NCBI RefSeq assembly: GCF_030817175.1
Contig: NZ_JAUSYY010000001.1
Coordinates: forward strand, 372,001 to 436,000
Length of the DNA: 64,000 nt
Direction of reading: 5' to 3'
Source: Agromyces ramosus
GTDB taxonomy: Bacteria; Actinomycetota; Actinomycetes; Actinomycetales; Microbacteriaceae
Position numbers and translations under genes: made by a program. The notes under the pieces are model-generated. The model did no database searches. It had not been told where the DNA came from and saw only the letters and a program-made list of their open reading frames with translations. Of this stretch, positions 15,167-22,229 are shown one piece after another. The first letter of the stretch is position 1. Each line of letters starts with the position of its first letter.

Positions 15167-16867
15167 TCAGCCCTCGAACGTACCGACCGTGACGTCGATG
15201 GTCTGCGACTCGCCATCGCGCGTGAACGTGATGTCGGCGGTCGCGCCGCCCGGCAGTGCCCGGACCTGCGCCGTGAGGTCGGTCTGGTCGGTGATCGGCA
15301 CGCCGTTGAAGCCCGTCACGACGTCGCCGGCCTGCAGGCCGGCCTTCGCCGCGGCGCCATCGGGGCTGACCTCGGAGATGAGGGCGCCGACCGTGTCGCT
15401 CGAGCCCTCGGCCTCGGCCGACGTGACCGTCGCACCGAGCAGGCCGTGCGTGGCTGCGCCGTTCTCGATGATCTCGTTCGCGATGCGCTCGGCGAGGTTC
15501 GACGGGACCGCGAAGCCGACGCCGATGTTGCCGGCCTCGGCCTGGGCGCCGCCGGCCGACAGGATCGCCACGTTGATGCCGATCAGCCTGCCCTCGGAGT
15601 CGACGAGCGCCCCGCCGGAGTTGCCGGGGTTGATCGCGGCATCCGTCTGGATCACCGGAAGGGCGACCTGGCCGGACGCGGTGGGTTGCTGCTGCTCTTC
15701 ACCGCCGTCGGGGTTGGGCAGGTCGAAGAAGAAGTCGAACGGGTCGGACTGCTCGCCCTCGCCCCCGCCTTCGCTGCCGTCGCCCTGGGAGTCGTCGGGC
15801 GTCTCGGGTGCCGCCGACGACGCGACGTCGATCGATCGGTTCAGCGCGCTCACGATGCCGTTCGTGACCGTGCCGGAGAGGCCGAGCGGGGCCCCGATCG
15901 CGATCGCGGTGTCGCCGACATCGAGCTTGTCGGAGTCGGCGAACTCGAGCGGCGTGAGGCCGGAGGCATCCACGAGCTTGATCACGGCGAGGTCGGAGAG
16001 CGGGTCGGTGCCGACGAGCTCGGCGTCGTAGAGGCGCCCGTCATCGGTCTTCACCTGGATCGCCGGGTCGCCGGTGGCACCGTCGAGGGTGACCACGTGG
16101 GTGTTGGTGAGCACGTAGCCGTCGTCGGAGAGGATGACGCCCGACCCCGTGCCGCCGGACTGGCCGCCCGAAACCGAGATCGTGACGACGCTCGGGCTCG
16201 CCTTGGCGGCCACGGCGGTGATCTGGTTCACGGAGTCCGTGTCGTTCACGACGATGCTCTGGGCGTCGGCGCCCTCGCTCGAGGCGGGCGACTGGCTGCC
16301 CACGACGAGGGCGGTGATGCCCGCACCAGACGCGCCACCGATGAGCGCCGCAGCGACCACGGCGGCCGCGATGCCGAGGCCGACCCGGCGCTGCTTCGGC
16401 GCAGGCTCAGCGGTCGTGCCCTGCGCAGGTGCGCCGGCGAGCGGCACGGTCGGCTGGGTCGCGTACTGCGACGGCGGCGCGGCCTGCGGGCCGCCGAATG
16501 CGGGGGGCACCTGCCCCGACACCGGCGCCGTCGAAGCGGTCTGGTGCTCGTACTGCGGTGCGTGGTAGGGCTGGGGTGCCTGGCCGGGGTGGTAGACCGT
16601 GCCCGTCGCGGGGGCGGCAGGCGCTGCGGCCGCAGCGGCCGGCTCGGCAGGAGCAGCGGGCGCGGCGGCGGCCGGCTCGGCCTGCGTGGCCGTTGCTGCC
16701 GGCTCGGGCTCGGCAGCGGTGGCCGGAGCGACCGGAGTGGCGGAGGTGGCGGGAGTCTCGACGCCCTCGGCGGGCGCCGACGTTGCAGCGGTCTCGGCCG
16801 CGGCGGCGGGCTCGGCGGCGTTGCGCTCGCGGGCCTCTCCCGTGGGGCCGTCAGTGTTGTCGGTCAT
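15167..16867 (-). CDS. HtrA/DegP-like membrane-anchored serine protease with PDZ domain
   Basis: A 566-residue envelope protease for damaged exported proteins. Residues 1-160 are a cytoplasmic Ala/Pro/Glu-rich disordered region. One transmembrane helix (about 163-189) anchors it. The trypsin-like domain follows with catalytic His257 (TNTHVV), Asp292 (DPLSDLAV) and Ser417 (NPGNSGG). Between them, residues 350-400 hold an acidic Gly/Glu-rich insert (in the position of the regulatory LA loop) with FDFFFDLPNPDGGEE. A PDZ domain occupies about 450-566 (GLLGATVTS, AGLQAGDVVTGFNGVPI). The ATG at 16867 has GGAAGGAG 6 bases upstream. It does not sit next to tatB, where mycobacterial htrA lies. Confidence 0.93.
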   Translation of the reverse strand: MTDNTDGPTGEARERNAAEPAAAAETAATSAPAEGVETPATSATPVAPATAAEPEPAATATQAEPAAAAPAAPAEPAAAAAAPAAPATGTVYHPGQAPQPYHAPQYEHQTASTAPVSGQVPPAFGGPQAAPPSQYATQPTVPLAGAPAQGTTAEPAPKQRRVGLGIAAAVVAAALIGGASGAGITALVVGSQSPASSEGADAQSIVVNDTDSVNQITAVAAKASPSVVTISVSGGQSGGTGSGVILSDDGYVLTNTHVVTLDGATGDPAIQVKTDDGRLYDAELVGTDPLSDLAVIKLVDASGLTPLEFADSDKLDVGDTAIAIGAPLGLSGTVTNGIVSALNRSIDVASSAAPETPDDSQGDGSEGGGEGEQSDPFDFFFDLPNPDGGEEQQQPTASGQVALPVIQTDAAINPGNSGGALVDSEGRLIGINVAILSAGGAQAEAGNIGVGFAVPSNLAERIANEIIENGAATHGLLGATVTSAEAEGSSDTVGALISEVSPDGAAAKAGLQAGDVVTGFNGVPITDQTDLTAQVRALPGGATADITFTRDGESQTIDVTVGTFEG

Positions 16868-17031
16868 GTCTGCTCCTTCCAAAGCCATGCCAGCATCCCG
16901 CCGGAAGCTGTGTGCCGCATCGGCGGAGTCTGTGATCCGACTATGCCCGAGCAGTGATTCGTCCGTACGTCGACGAGCCCTGCCGAGGCGACCCGTCGGC
17001 GCCTAGCCAGCGTAGCCGCCGCACCCTCGCG

Positions 17032-17043
17032 TACGGTGTGAAC
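17032..17043 (+). promoter_or_regulatory. Leaderless-type -10 before the aminotransferase
   Basis: TACGGT (17032-17037) is followed by 6 bases and GTG 17044. This decides the start codon against a longer in-frame GTG at 16954. Confidence 0.6.
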
Positions 17044-18261
17044 GTGAGCGACTTCTCCCCTGCGCCCGGCCTGCGTCCGTGGCAGCGGACGGCGGCCGGC
17101 GCCGGCCTCCTCGCCGCCGACGGCACGATCGCTGCGACCATCTTCGCCGAGATGAGTGCGCTCGCCATGCGAACCGGTGCGATCAACCTCGGCCAGGGGT
17201 TCCCCGACGAAGACGGACCGGCCGTCGTGCTCGAGGCCGCCCGCCAGGCGATCGCCGACGGGGTCAACCAGTACCCGCCCGGCATCGGGGCGCCGGTGCT
17301 GCGCGAGGCCATCGCCGCGCACCAGCGGCGCTGGTACGGGCTCGAGTTCGACGCGGCATCCGAGGTGCTCGTGACCGCCGGCGCCACCGAGGGGCTCGCC
17401 GCGACATTGCTCGCGCTCGTCGACACCGGCGACGAGGTCGTCACGTTCGAGCCCTACTACGACGCCTACGCGGCACTCATCGCCCGAGCCGGCGGCGTGC
17501 ATCGCACGGTGCCGCTGCGGTTCCCCGACTGGCGGCCCGATCCCGACGAACTGCGCGCCGCCGTCACCGACCGCACCCGCGTGATCCTCGTGAACTCCCC
17601 GCACAATCCGACCGGGGCCGTGCTCGACCCCGAGACGCTCGCGCTCGTCGTCGAGCTCGCGACCCGCCACGACGCGATCATCGTGACCGACGAGGTGTAC
17701 GAACACCTGACGTTCGGCGCACCGCACGTGCCGATCGCCACCCTGCCCGGCGCCCGCGAGCGAACGATCTCGATCTCGTCGGGCGGCAAGACGTTCAGCA
17801 CCACCGGCTGGAAGATCGGCTGGCTCACCGCGCCCGCCTCACTCGTCACGAGTGTGCTCGCGGTGAAGCAGTACCTCACGTTCGTGAACGGCGCACCGTT
17901 CCAGCCGGCGATCGCCGTGGGTCTCGGCCTGCCCGATTCCTCGTTCACGGATGCCGCAGCCGCACTCGGCGCGAAACGCGACGTGCTCGCAGCGGGGCTC
18001 ACGGCGGCCGGCTTCGCCGTGTCGCTTCCCGAGGCCGGCTACTTCATCGTCGCCGACGCCGCACCGCTCGGCCACGACGACGGTGCGGCCCTCTGCCGGC
18101 AGCTGCCCGAGCTCGCGGGCGTCGTGGGGGTGCCGGTGACGGCATTCGTGCATCCTGATCGGCACGAGGCCTCTCGCAGCCTCGTGCGCTTCGCGTTCTG
18201 CAAGCGGCTCGAGGTGCTCGAGGAGGCGTCGCGGCGCCTCGCCGGGCTCAGCGCCCGGTGA
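17044..18261 (+). CDS. Class I/II PLP-dependent aminotransferase
   Basis: A 405-residue fold-type I aminotransferase, cytoplasmic. INLGQGFPDEDGP near residue 48 is typical of the kynurenine/methionine/glutamine aminotransferase subgroup. PLP contacts are NSPHNPTG (184-191), TDEVYE (Asp216) and SSGGKTFSTTGWKIGW with the Schiff-base Lys249. The C-terminal SLVRFAFCK carries the substrate-carboxylate Arg. The start is GTG 17044, supported by the leaderless-type -10. Its 3' end overlaps the convergent nitrilase gene by 14 bases. Pairing of a glutamine/methionine-type transaminase with an omega-amidase-like nitrilase is common in bacteria, and it suggests processing of alpha-keto-acid amides. That link is inference. 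Confidence 0.9.
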   Translation: MSDFSPAPGLRPWQRTAAGAGLLAADGTIAATIFAEMSALAMRTGAINLGQGFPDEDGPAVVLEAARQAIADGVNQYPPGIGAPVLREAIAAHQRRWYGLEFDAASEVLVTAGATEGLAATLLALVDTGDEVVTFEPYYDAYAALIARAGGVHRTVPLRFPDWRPDPDELRAAVTDRTRVILVNSPHNPTGAVLDPETLALVVELATRHDAIIVTDEVYEHLTFGAPHVPIATLPGARERTISISSGGKTFSTTGWKIGWLTAPASLVTSVLAVKQYLTFVNGAPFQPAIAVGLGLPDSSFTDAAAALGAKRDVLAAGLTAAGFAVSLPEAGYFIVADAAPLGHDDGAALCRQLPELAGVVGVPVTAFVHPDRHEASRSLVRFAFCKRLEVLEEASRRLAGLSAR

Positions 18262-19096
18262 CTGGCTCGTCGCGTCCGACTCGCTCGCCCACATCGAAGC
18301 GGCGGAGCGCGAGCGCCGGGTTCACGCGGCGCACGGCATCGATGCGCTCCCGAGACACCCACGCGACCGCGACGTCCGTCGCCTCGCCGATCGTCGCGAG
18401 CTCGACCCCCATCGGGTCGACGATCATGCTGTTGCCGGCGCCGACGGGCGGCGCGTGGTCGGCTGCGGCGACGTACATCGTGTTCTCGATCGCGCGCGCC
18501 GTGGTGAGCACCCGCCAGTGCGCCTCTTTCAGCGGCCCGCGCACCCACTCGGCGGGCATGCAGACCACGTCGGCGCCCGCGTCGACGATGCGCCTGGTCA
18601 CCTCGGGGAACCGCGCGTCGTAGCAGGTCTGCAGGCCGAAGCGGATGCCGCCCGCCTCGAATGTCTCCGGCGCCGCGATGTCGCCCGGCGCCACCCAGTC
18701 GGACTCGCGCTGCCCGAACGCGTCGTACAGGTGCAGCTTGCGGTACCGCGCCACGACACCCTCGCCCGGGGCGACCGCGACGACGGTGTTGCCGACCCGG
18801 CGCCCGTCGCCGTCGATGCGCTCGATCAGCCCCGCGACGAGGTGGATGCCGAGACGATCGGCGAGCGCGTTGAGGCGCTCCGTGAACGGTCCGCCGACCG
18901 GCTCCGACGCAGCGTGCCATTCGGGCCCCGGCTCAGGCGTGAAGAAGCTCGAGTACTCGGGGAACACGACGAGTCGGGCCCCTCGTGCAGCGGCGAGCTC
19001 GGCGAGGCGGGTGATCTCACTGAGATTCGCCTCGGAATCGGCACCGGGCGCGAATTGCGCGACGGCGATCGCGAATCCGGTCGTGTCGCTCTGCAT
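18248..19096 (-). CDS. Carbon-nitrogen hydrolase (nitrilase/omega-amidase family)
   Basis: A 282-residue amidase with the nitrilase-superfamily triad: Glu47 in VVFPEYSS, Lys120 in YRKLHLYD and Cys158 in GLQTCYDARFPE. The RKLHLYDAFG and CYDARFPE contexts are those of the omega-amidase/Nit2-like branch, which hydrolyses amides of keto-dicarboxylates or deaminated glutathione. It is cytoplasmic. Start ATG 19096 has TAGGCT 6 bases upstream, so the mRNA is probably leaderless. It is convergent with, and overlaps by 14 bases, the aminotransferase gene. Confidence 0.9.
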   Translation of the reverse strand: MQSDTTGFAIAVAQFAPGADSEANLSEITRLAELAAARGARLVVFPEYSSFFTPEPGPEWHAASEPVGGPFTERLNALADRLGIHLVAGLIERIDGDGRRVGNTVVAVAPGEGVVARYRKLHLYDAFGQRESDWVAPGDIAAPETFEAGGIRFGLQTCYDARFPEVTRRIVDAGADVVCMPAEWVRGPLKEAHWRVLTTARAIENTMYVAAADHAPPVGAGNSMIVDPMGVELATIGEATDVAVAWVSRERIDAVRRVNPALALRRFDVGERVGRDEPVTGR

Positions 19097-19108
19097 GCCG
19101 ACAGCCTA
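19097..19108 (-). promoter_or_regulatory. Leaderless-type -10 before the nitrilase gene
   Basis: TAGGCT (19108-19103, minus strand) is followed by 6 bases and ATG 19096. Confidence 0.55.
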
Positions 19109-19324
19109 GGCGGCGATCGCGCCTCGGCGCACCGTCGTCTCCGCGCACTCGGAGAGCGGTTTCACATTGCTGGCAACCCCTTTTCATGAAGGAAACCTCG
19201 TGTTTGAATGACCCGGTTCAACCCGGGAGCCGCACCGTCGCGGCATCCGGCATCCGATCGGTCCCCGCTCGAGGAAGGCAGACCGTCTGGGCTCGGTGGG
19301 GCCATGAAAGAGGGGGACACTGCC

Positions 19325-21466
19325 GTGCTCCGAGTTCCACGCCGAACGATCGGCGCCGTCATGAGCGGCACGATCGCCGTCACGTTGGTGGCAACGGCCG
19401 CCGCACCGGCGAATGCCGACGACCACGAGAACCTTCCGGGCGAGCCGACGCTCACCCTTCCCATCAACGACAGTGAAGCCGGTGGCACCTACGACCAGGA
19501 CTTCACGCGGGTCTACGCCGGGGTCACCCCCGACGGCACGCCCGTCTACATCTACGTCCCCGAGGGCACTCCGCTCGACGGCACGGCCCCGACCGGCGTT
19601 GCGAGCCTCGACCCGGCCTATGACCCTACTCCCGATGACGAGTTCGTCCCGTGTGCGGCCGCGGAAGCCGAGGACTTCACCCTCACGCAAGCGCAGATCG
19701 ACTACATGGGCGACGAGCTCGCGAACCAGATCGTCGCCGTCGACGAGGAGCACTTCGGACTCATGGGTGCGGCGAACCCGGATGAACCGGCGAGCGACTC
19801 CCTCGTCATGGTCGTCTACAACGTGCAGGACGCCAACTACTACGACTGCGAGGAGACGACCTACACGGCGGGGTACTTCGCTCCGGAATTCATCGACACC
19901 TCCGGCATCAACGCGATCGTGATCGACGCCTTCGACTGGGCGAACCGGGTCGGGCCGGCCGACTCGCCGTGGAACGACGATGACCCCGCCAACGACCAGC
20001 CCACGCTCTACGAGGGCGTCATCGCCCACGAACTGGAGCACCTGCTGCACAACTACAGCGACCCCGGCGAGCTGTCGTGGGTCGACGAGGGGCTCGCCGA
20101 CTTCGCCGTGTTCCTCAACGGCTACGACGTGGGCGGCTCGCACCTGAGCAATCACCAGGTGTTCTACGCCGAGACCTCGCTCACCAGATGGGGCGGGTCG
20201 CTCGCGAACTACGGCGCTGCGTACACCTTCTTCCAGTACCTGTGGGAGCAGGCTGGCGGCAACGGCGACGGCACGTACGAGCCCGATCTCAGCTACGACG
20301 CCGCCGGCGGCGACCTGCTCATCAAGCTGATCTTCGAGAACCAGGCCGACGGCATGGAGGGCGTGCAGGCCGCGATCGACGAGTTCAACGCCCAGACGGG
20401 CGCCGGGCTTCGGGCGGCGGACGAGCTGTACCAGGACTGGGCCGTCGCCGTATACCTCGACGACGAGGCATCCGACCGCTTCGACATCAAGGCCGTGGAC
20501 TTCGGCGACCCGGCGTTCACGAGCTGGACGATGGACATCGCCGACGACCAGTTCTGGGGCGGCCGCGGCTCGAACCAGGGCGCTCAGCCCGAGGCGAAGT
20601 GGCTGCGCCGCGCGAACGGGCAGAGCTCCATCGCCCTGCCGTACGGCCTGCAGGTCGAGCGGTTCCGCAACCCGGGTCCGAACGTCGCCGTCTCGCTCGA
20701 CGGCGACGACACGACGCGGATCGCACCTCACACCGGAGAGACGCACTGGTACGCGGGATACGAGAGCCAGGCCGACAACATCCTCGACGCTGAGGTCGCC
20801 GGCCCGGTCACGTCGCTCGACTTCTGGACGTGGCACTTCATCGAGGAGGGCTGGGACTACGGGTTCGTCGAGGCGCTCGTCGGCGGCGAGTGGGTCACGG
20901 TGCCCCTCATCGACGACTCGGGCGCCGTCGTCACCACGAACGACGACCCGCATGGCAACAACACCGAGGGCAACGGCATCACTGGCACGTCGGGCGGCGA
21001 GTACTTCGTCGACGAGCCGGTGTACGTGCACTACACGGCGCAAGTGCCTGCAGGCACGACCGATGTGCGGTTCCGGTACTCGACGGATGCGGCCTACCTC
21101 GACACCGGATGGTTCGTCGACGACGTGCTCGTCAATGGGCAGCCCGTGTCGCTCACCTCGGCCGAGGGCGAGTGGTTCGAGACGACCGGACTCCAGGACA
21201 ACAACTGGACGCTTCAGGTCGTCGCGCGCTGCGACCTCACACCGGGAGTCGACTCCTCGTTCGAGATCGTCGACGAGGCGGGCAACCACGTGTACCGGCT
21301 GGAAGGCGACCTCATCACACAAGGCGGCTTCGACACCACGTGCGCGAAGGGTCCGAACCGTGACTTCGCGACACTCGTCTCGAACCTGCCGACGGGTGAC
21401 CTGACGTTCCTCGACGCGGGCTACGCGCTCAACGTCACGAACACCGGAAAGGGCAAGAAGGGCTGA
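19325..21466 (+). CDS. Secreted zinc metallopeptidase, immune inhibitor A-like
   Basis: A 713-residue exported protein. The GTG at 19325 is chosen because AGAGGGGGA sits 7 bases upstream and the reading then begins with a clean signal peptide (basic VLRVPRR, hydrophobic core, cleavage after PANA near residue 31). The zinc site is HELEH (235-239), with Glu255 in WVDEGLADF as likely third ligand. The C-terminal half carries a beta-sandwich resembling the immune inhibitor A tail (FWTWHFIEEGWDYGFVEA and later DTGWFVDDVLVNG). A last domain (520-713) is unassigned. It is acidic (many Asp/Glu), as expected for a Ca-stabilised extracellular protease. Substrate unknown. The 228-base region upstream holds no other gene. 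Confidence 0.85.
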   Translation: MLRVPRRTIGAVMSGTIAVTLVATAAAPANADDHENLPGEPTLTLPINDSEAGGTYDQDFTRVYAGVTPDGTPVYIYVPEGTPLDGTAPTGVASLDPAYDPTPDDEFVPCAAAEAEDFTLTQAQIDYMGDELANQIVAVDEEHFGLMGAANPDEPASDSLVMVVYNVQDANYYDCEETTYTAGYFAPEFIDTSGINAIVIDAFDWANRVGPADSPWNDDDPANDQPTLYEGVIAHELEHLLHNYSDPGELSWVDEGLADFAVFLNGYDVGGSHLSNHQVFYAETSLTRWGGSLANYGAAYTFFQYLWEQAGGNGDGTYEPDLSYDAAGGDLLIKLIFENQADGMEGVQAAIDEFNAQTGAGLRAADELYQDWAVAVYLDDEASDRFDIKAVDFGDPAFTSWTMDIADDQFWGGRGSNQGAQPEAKWLRRANGQSSIALPYGLQVERFRNPGPNVAVSLDGDDTTRIAPHTGETHWYAGYESQADNILDAEVAGPVTSLDFWTWHFIEEGWDYGFVEALVGGEWVTVPLIDDSGAVVTTNDDPHGNNTEGNGITGTSGGEYFVDEPVYVHYTAQVPAGTTDVRFRYSTDAAYLDTGWFVDDVLVNGQPVSLTSAEGEWFETTGLQDNNWTLQVVARCDLTPGVDSSFEIVDEAGNHVYRLEGDLITQGGFDTTCAKGPNRDFATLVSNLPTGDLTFLDAGYALNVTNTGKGKKG

Positions 21467-21497
21467 GTCCACAGGGCTCTGCTGCCGTGAGGTGACG

Positions 21498-21528
21498 AGG
21501 ATCCCGGTCTCACTCGGACCGGGATCTT
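21498..21528 (+). terminator. Terminator of the secreted peptidase gene
   Basis: GATCCCGGTC (21500-21509) pairs with GACCGGGATC (21517-21526) around a 7-base loop, with wobble or A-T extension by two pairs and a short TTCT after it. Confidence 0.7.
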
Positions 21529-21584
21529 CTCACCTCTATACGGGCGGGACGCGTCGGGTGTCTGGCGCCGGCCAGCGCAGAGCA

Positions 21585-21615
21585 AAGGCCCGGAATCGTG
21601 ATGATTCCGGGCCTT
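21585..21615 (-). terminator. Terminator of the initiator tRNA gene
   Basis: Perfect 13-base arms (21585-21597 and 21603-21615) with a 5-base loop. Read on the minus strand they directly follow the tRNA CCA end and are followed by TTTGCTCT. Confidence 0.75.
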
Positions 21616-21617
21616 CG

Positions 21618-21694
21618 TGGTTGCGGGGGCAGGATTTGAACCTACGACCTCTGGGTTATGAGCCCAGCGAGCTACCGAACTGCTCCACCCCGCG
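21618..21694 (-). tRNA. Initiator tRNA-Met (CAT), CCA encoded
   Basis: The minus strand folds into a 77-nucleotide cloverleaf. The acceptor stem starts CGCGGGG and closes with CCCCGCA, leaving the C1:A72 mismatch that marks initiator tRNAs. The anticodon stem has the three G:C pairs (CTGGG/CCCAG) needed for P-site entry, with anticodon CAT (21660-21658). The T loop is GGTTCAAATCC. Discriminator A and an encoded CCA (21620-21618) follow. It is a lone tRNA with its own terminator. Confidence 0.97.
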
Positions 21695-21749
21695 GCACAA
21701 GAGATAACACTAGCATGCGGTGCATCCGTCGTCCAATCGAGCGCGGGGG

Positions 21750-22124
21750 TCAGAACGACATCGCGACGAGCACGAGTACCGGCAGCAGCACCTGGGTCGC
21801 CGCAGTCTTCCACAGCCCCAGCTCGGTGAAGAGCAGCACGAACCCGAGCACGATCATTGCGATGCTCACGAAGATCACGAGGGCGCGCCCCACCTGCTCC
21901 TGCCCGAGGTTCACGAGCACGACGCCGGAGAGCGCACCGACCCCCCAGACGATGTCGGAGAAGCCGGCATTGACGACCCAGAGCCGCACGGTCTCGGTGT
22001 CTTCTGGCCGGATGAGGAAGAGTCGGCGGAATCGCTGGTTGCGGAACGCGAACGCCTCGAGCACCCCGACACCGATGAGCACGAGTCCCTCGACGATGGT
22101 GAGCACCTGCGCAGCGGTGTTCAT
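21750..22124 (-). CDS. DUF1304 family membrane protein
   Basis: A 124-residue integral membrane protein with four hydrophobic helices. It starts MNTAAQVLTIVEGLVLIGVG, and the family pattern continues with a polar loop (RRLFLIRPEDTE), VNAGFSDIVWGVGALSG and a Gly-Leu-Trp-containing last segment. Function is unknown. ATG 22124 is chosen because the extra 18 upstream codons of the longer frame are polar and unlike the family. Its position next to the tRNA has no obvious meaning. Confidence 0.75.
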   Translation of the reverse strand: MNTAAQVLTIVEGLVLIGVGVLEAFAFRNQRFRRLFLIRPEDTETVRLWVVNAGFSDIVWGVGALSGVVLVNLGQEQVGRALVIFVSIAMIVLGFVLLFTELGLWKTAATQVLLPVLVLVAMSF

Positions 22125-22182
22125 GCGGTCAGTGTGCTCTCGCCACCGTTCCAGGGCAACCCCCAAAGCGGATGACACACCC

Positions 22183-22214
22183 TGAGTCGGGCCGGCCGCG
22201 GCCGACCCGACTCA
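22183..22214 (-). terminator. Terminator of the UPF0182 gene
   Basis: Arms 22183-22196 and 22201-22214 match at 13 of 14 positions around a CGCG loop, 16 bases beyond the UPF0182 stop codon (minus strand). Confidence 0.65.
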
Positions 22215-22229
22215 CGCAGAATGGTGCAA

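Noticed and set aside
13970..16957. 995-codon plus-strand open frame
   Set aside because: It is antisense to a glycosyltransferase gene and the HtrA-like gene, both with clear motifs. Its product is Arg/Asp/Glu/Val-rich without domains, the usual shadow of G+C-rich third positions.
19184..21472. 762-codon minus-strand open frame
   Set aside because: Full-length antisense shadow of the secreted peptidase, which has a signal peptide and zinc site. The shadow has neither.
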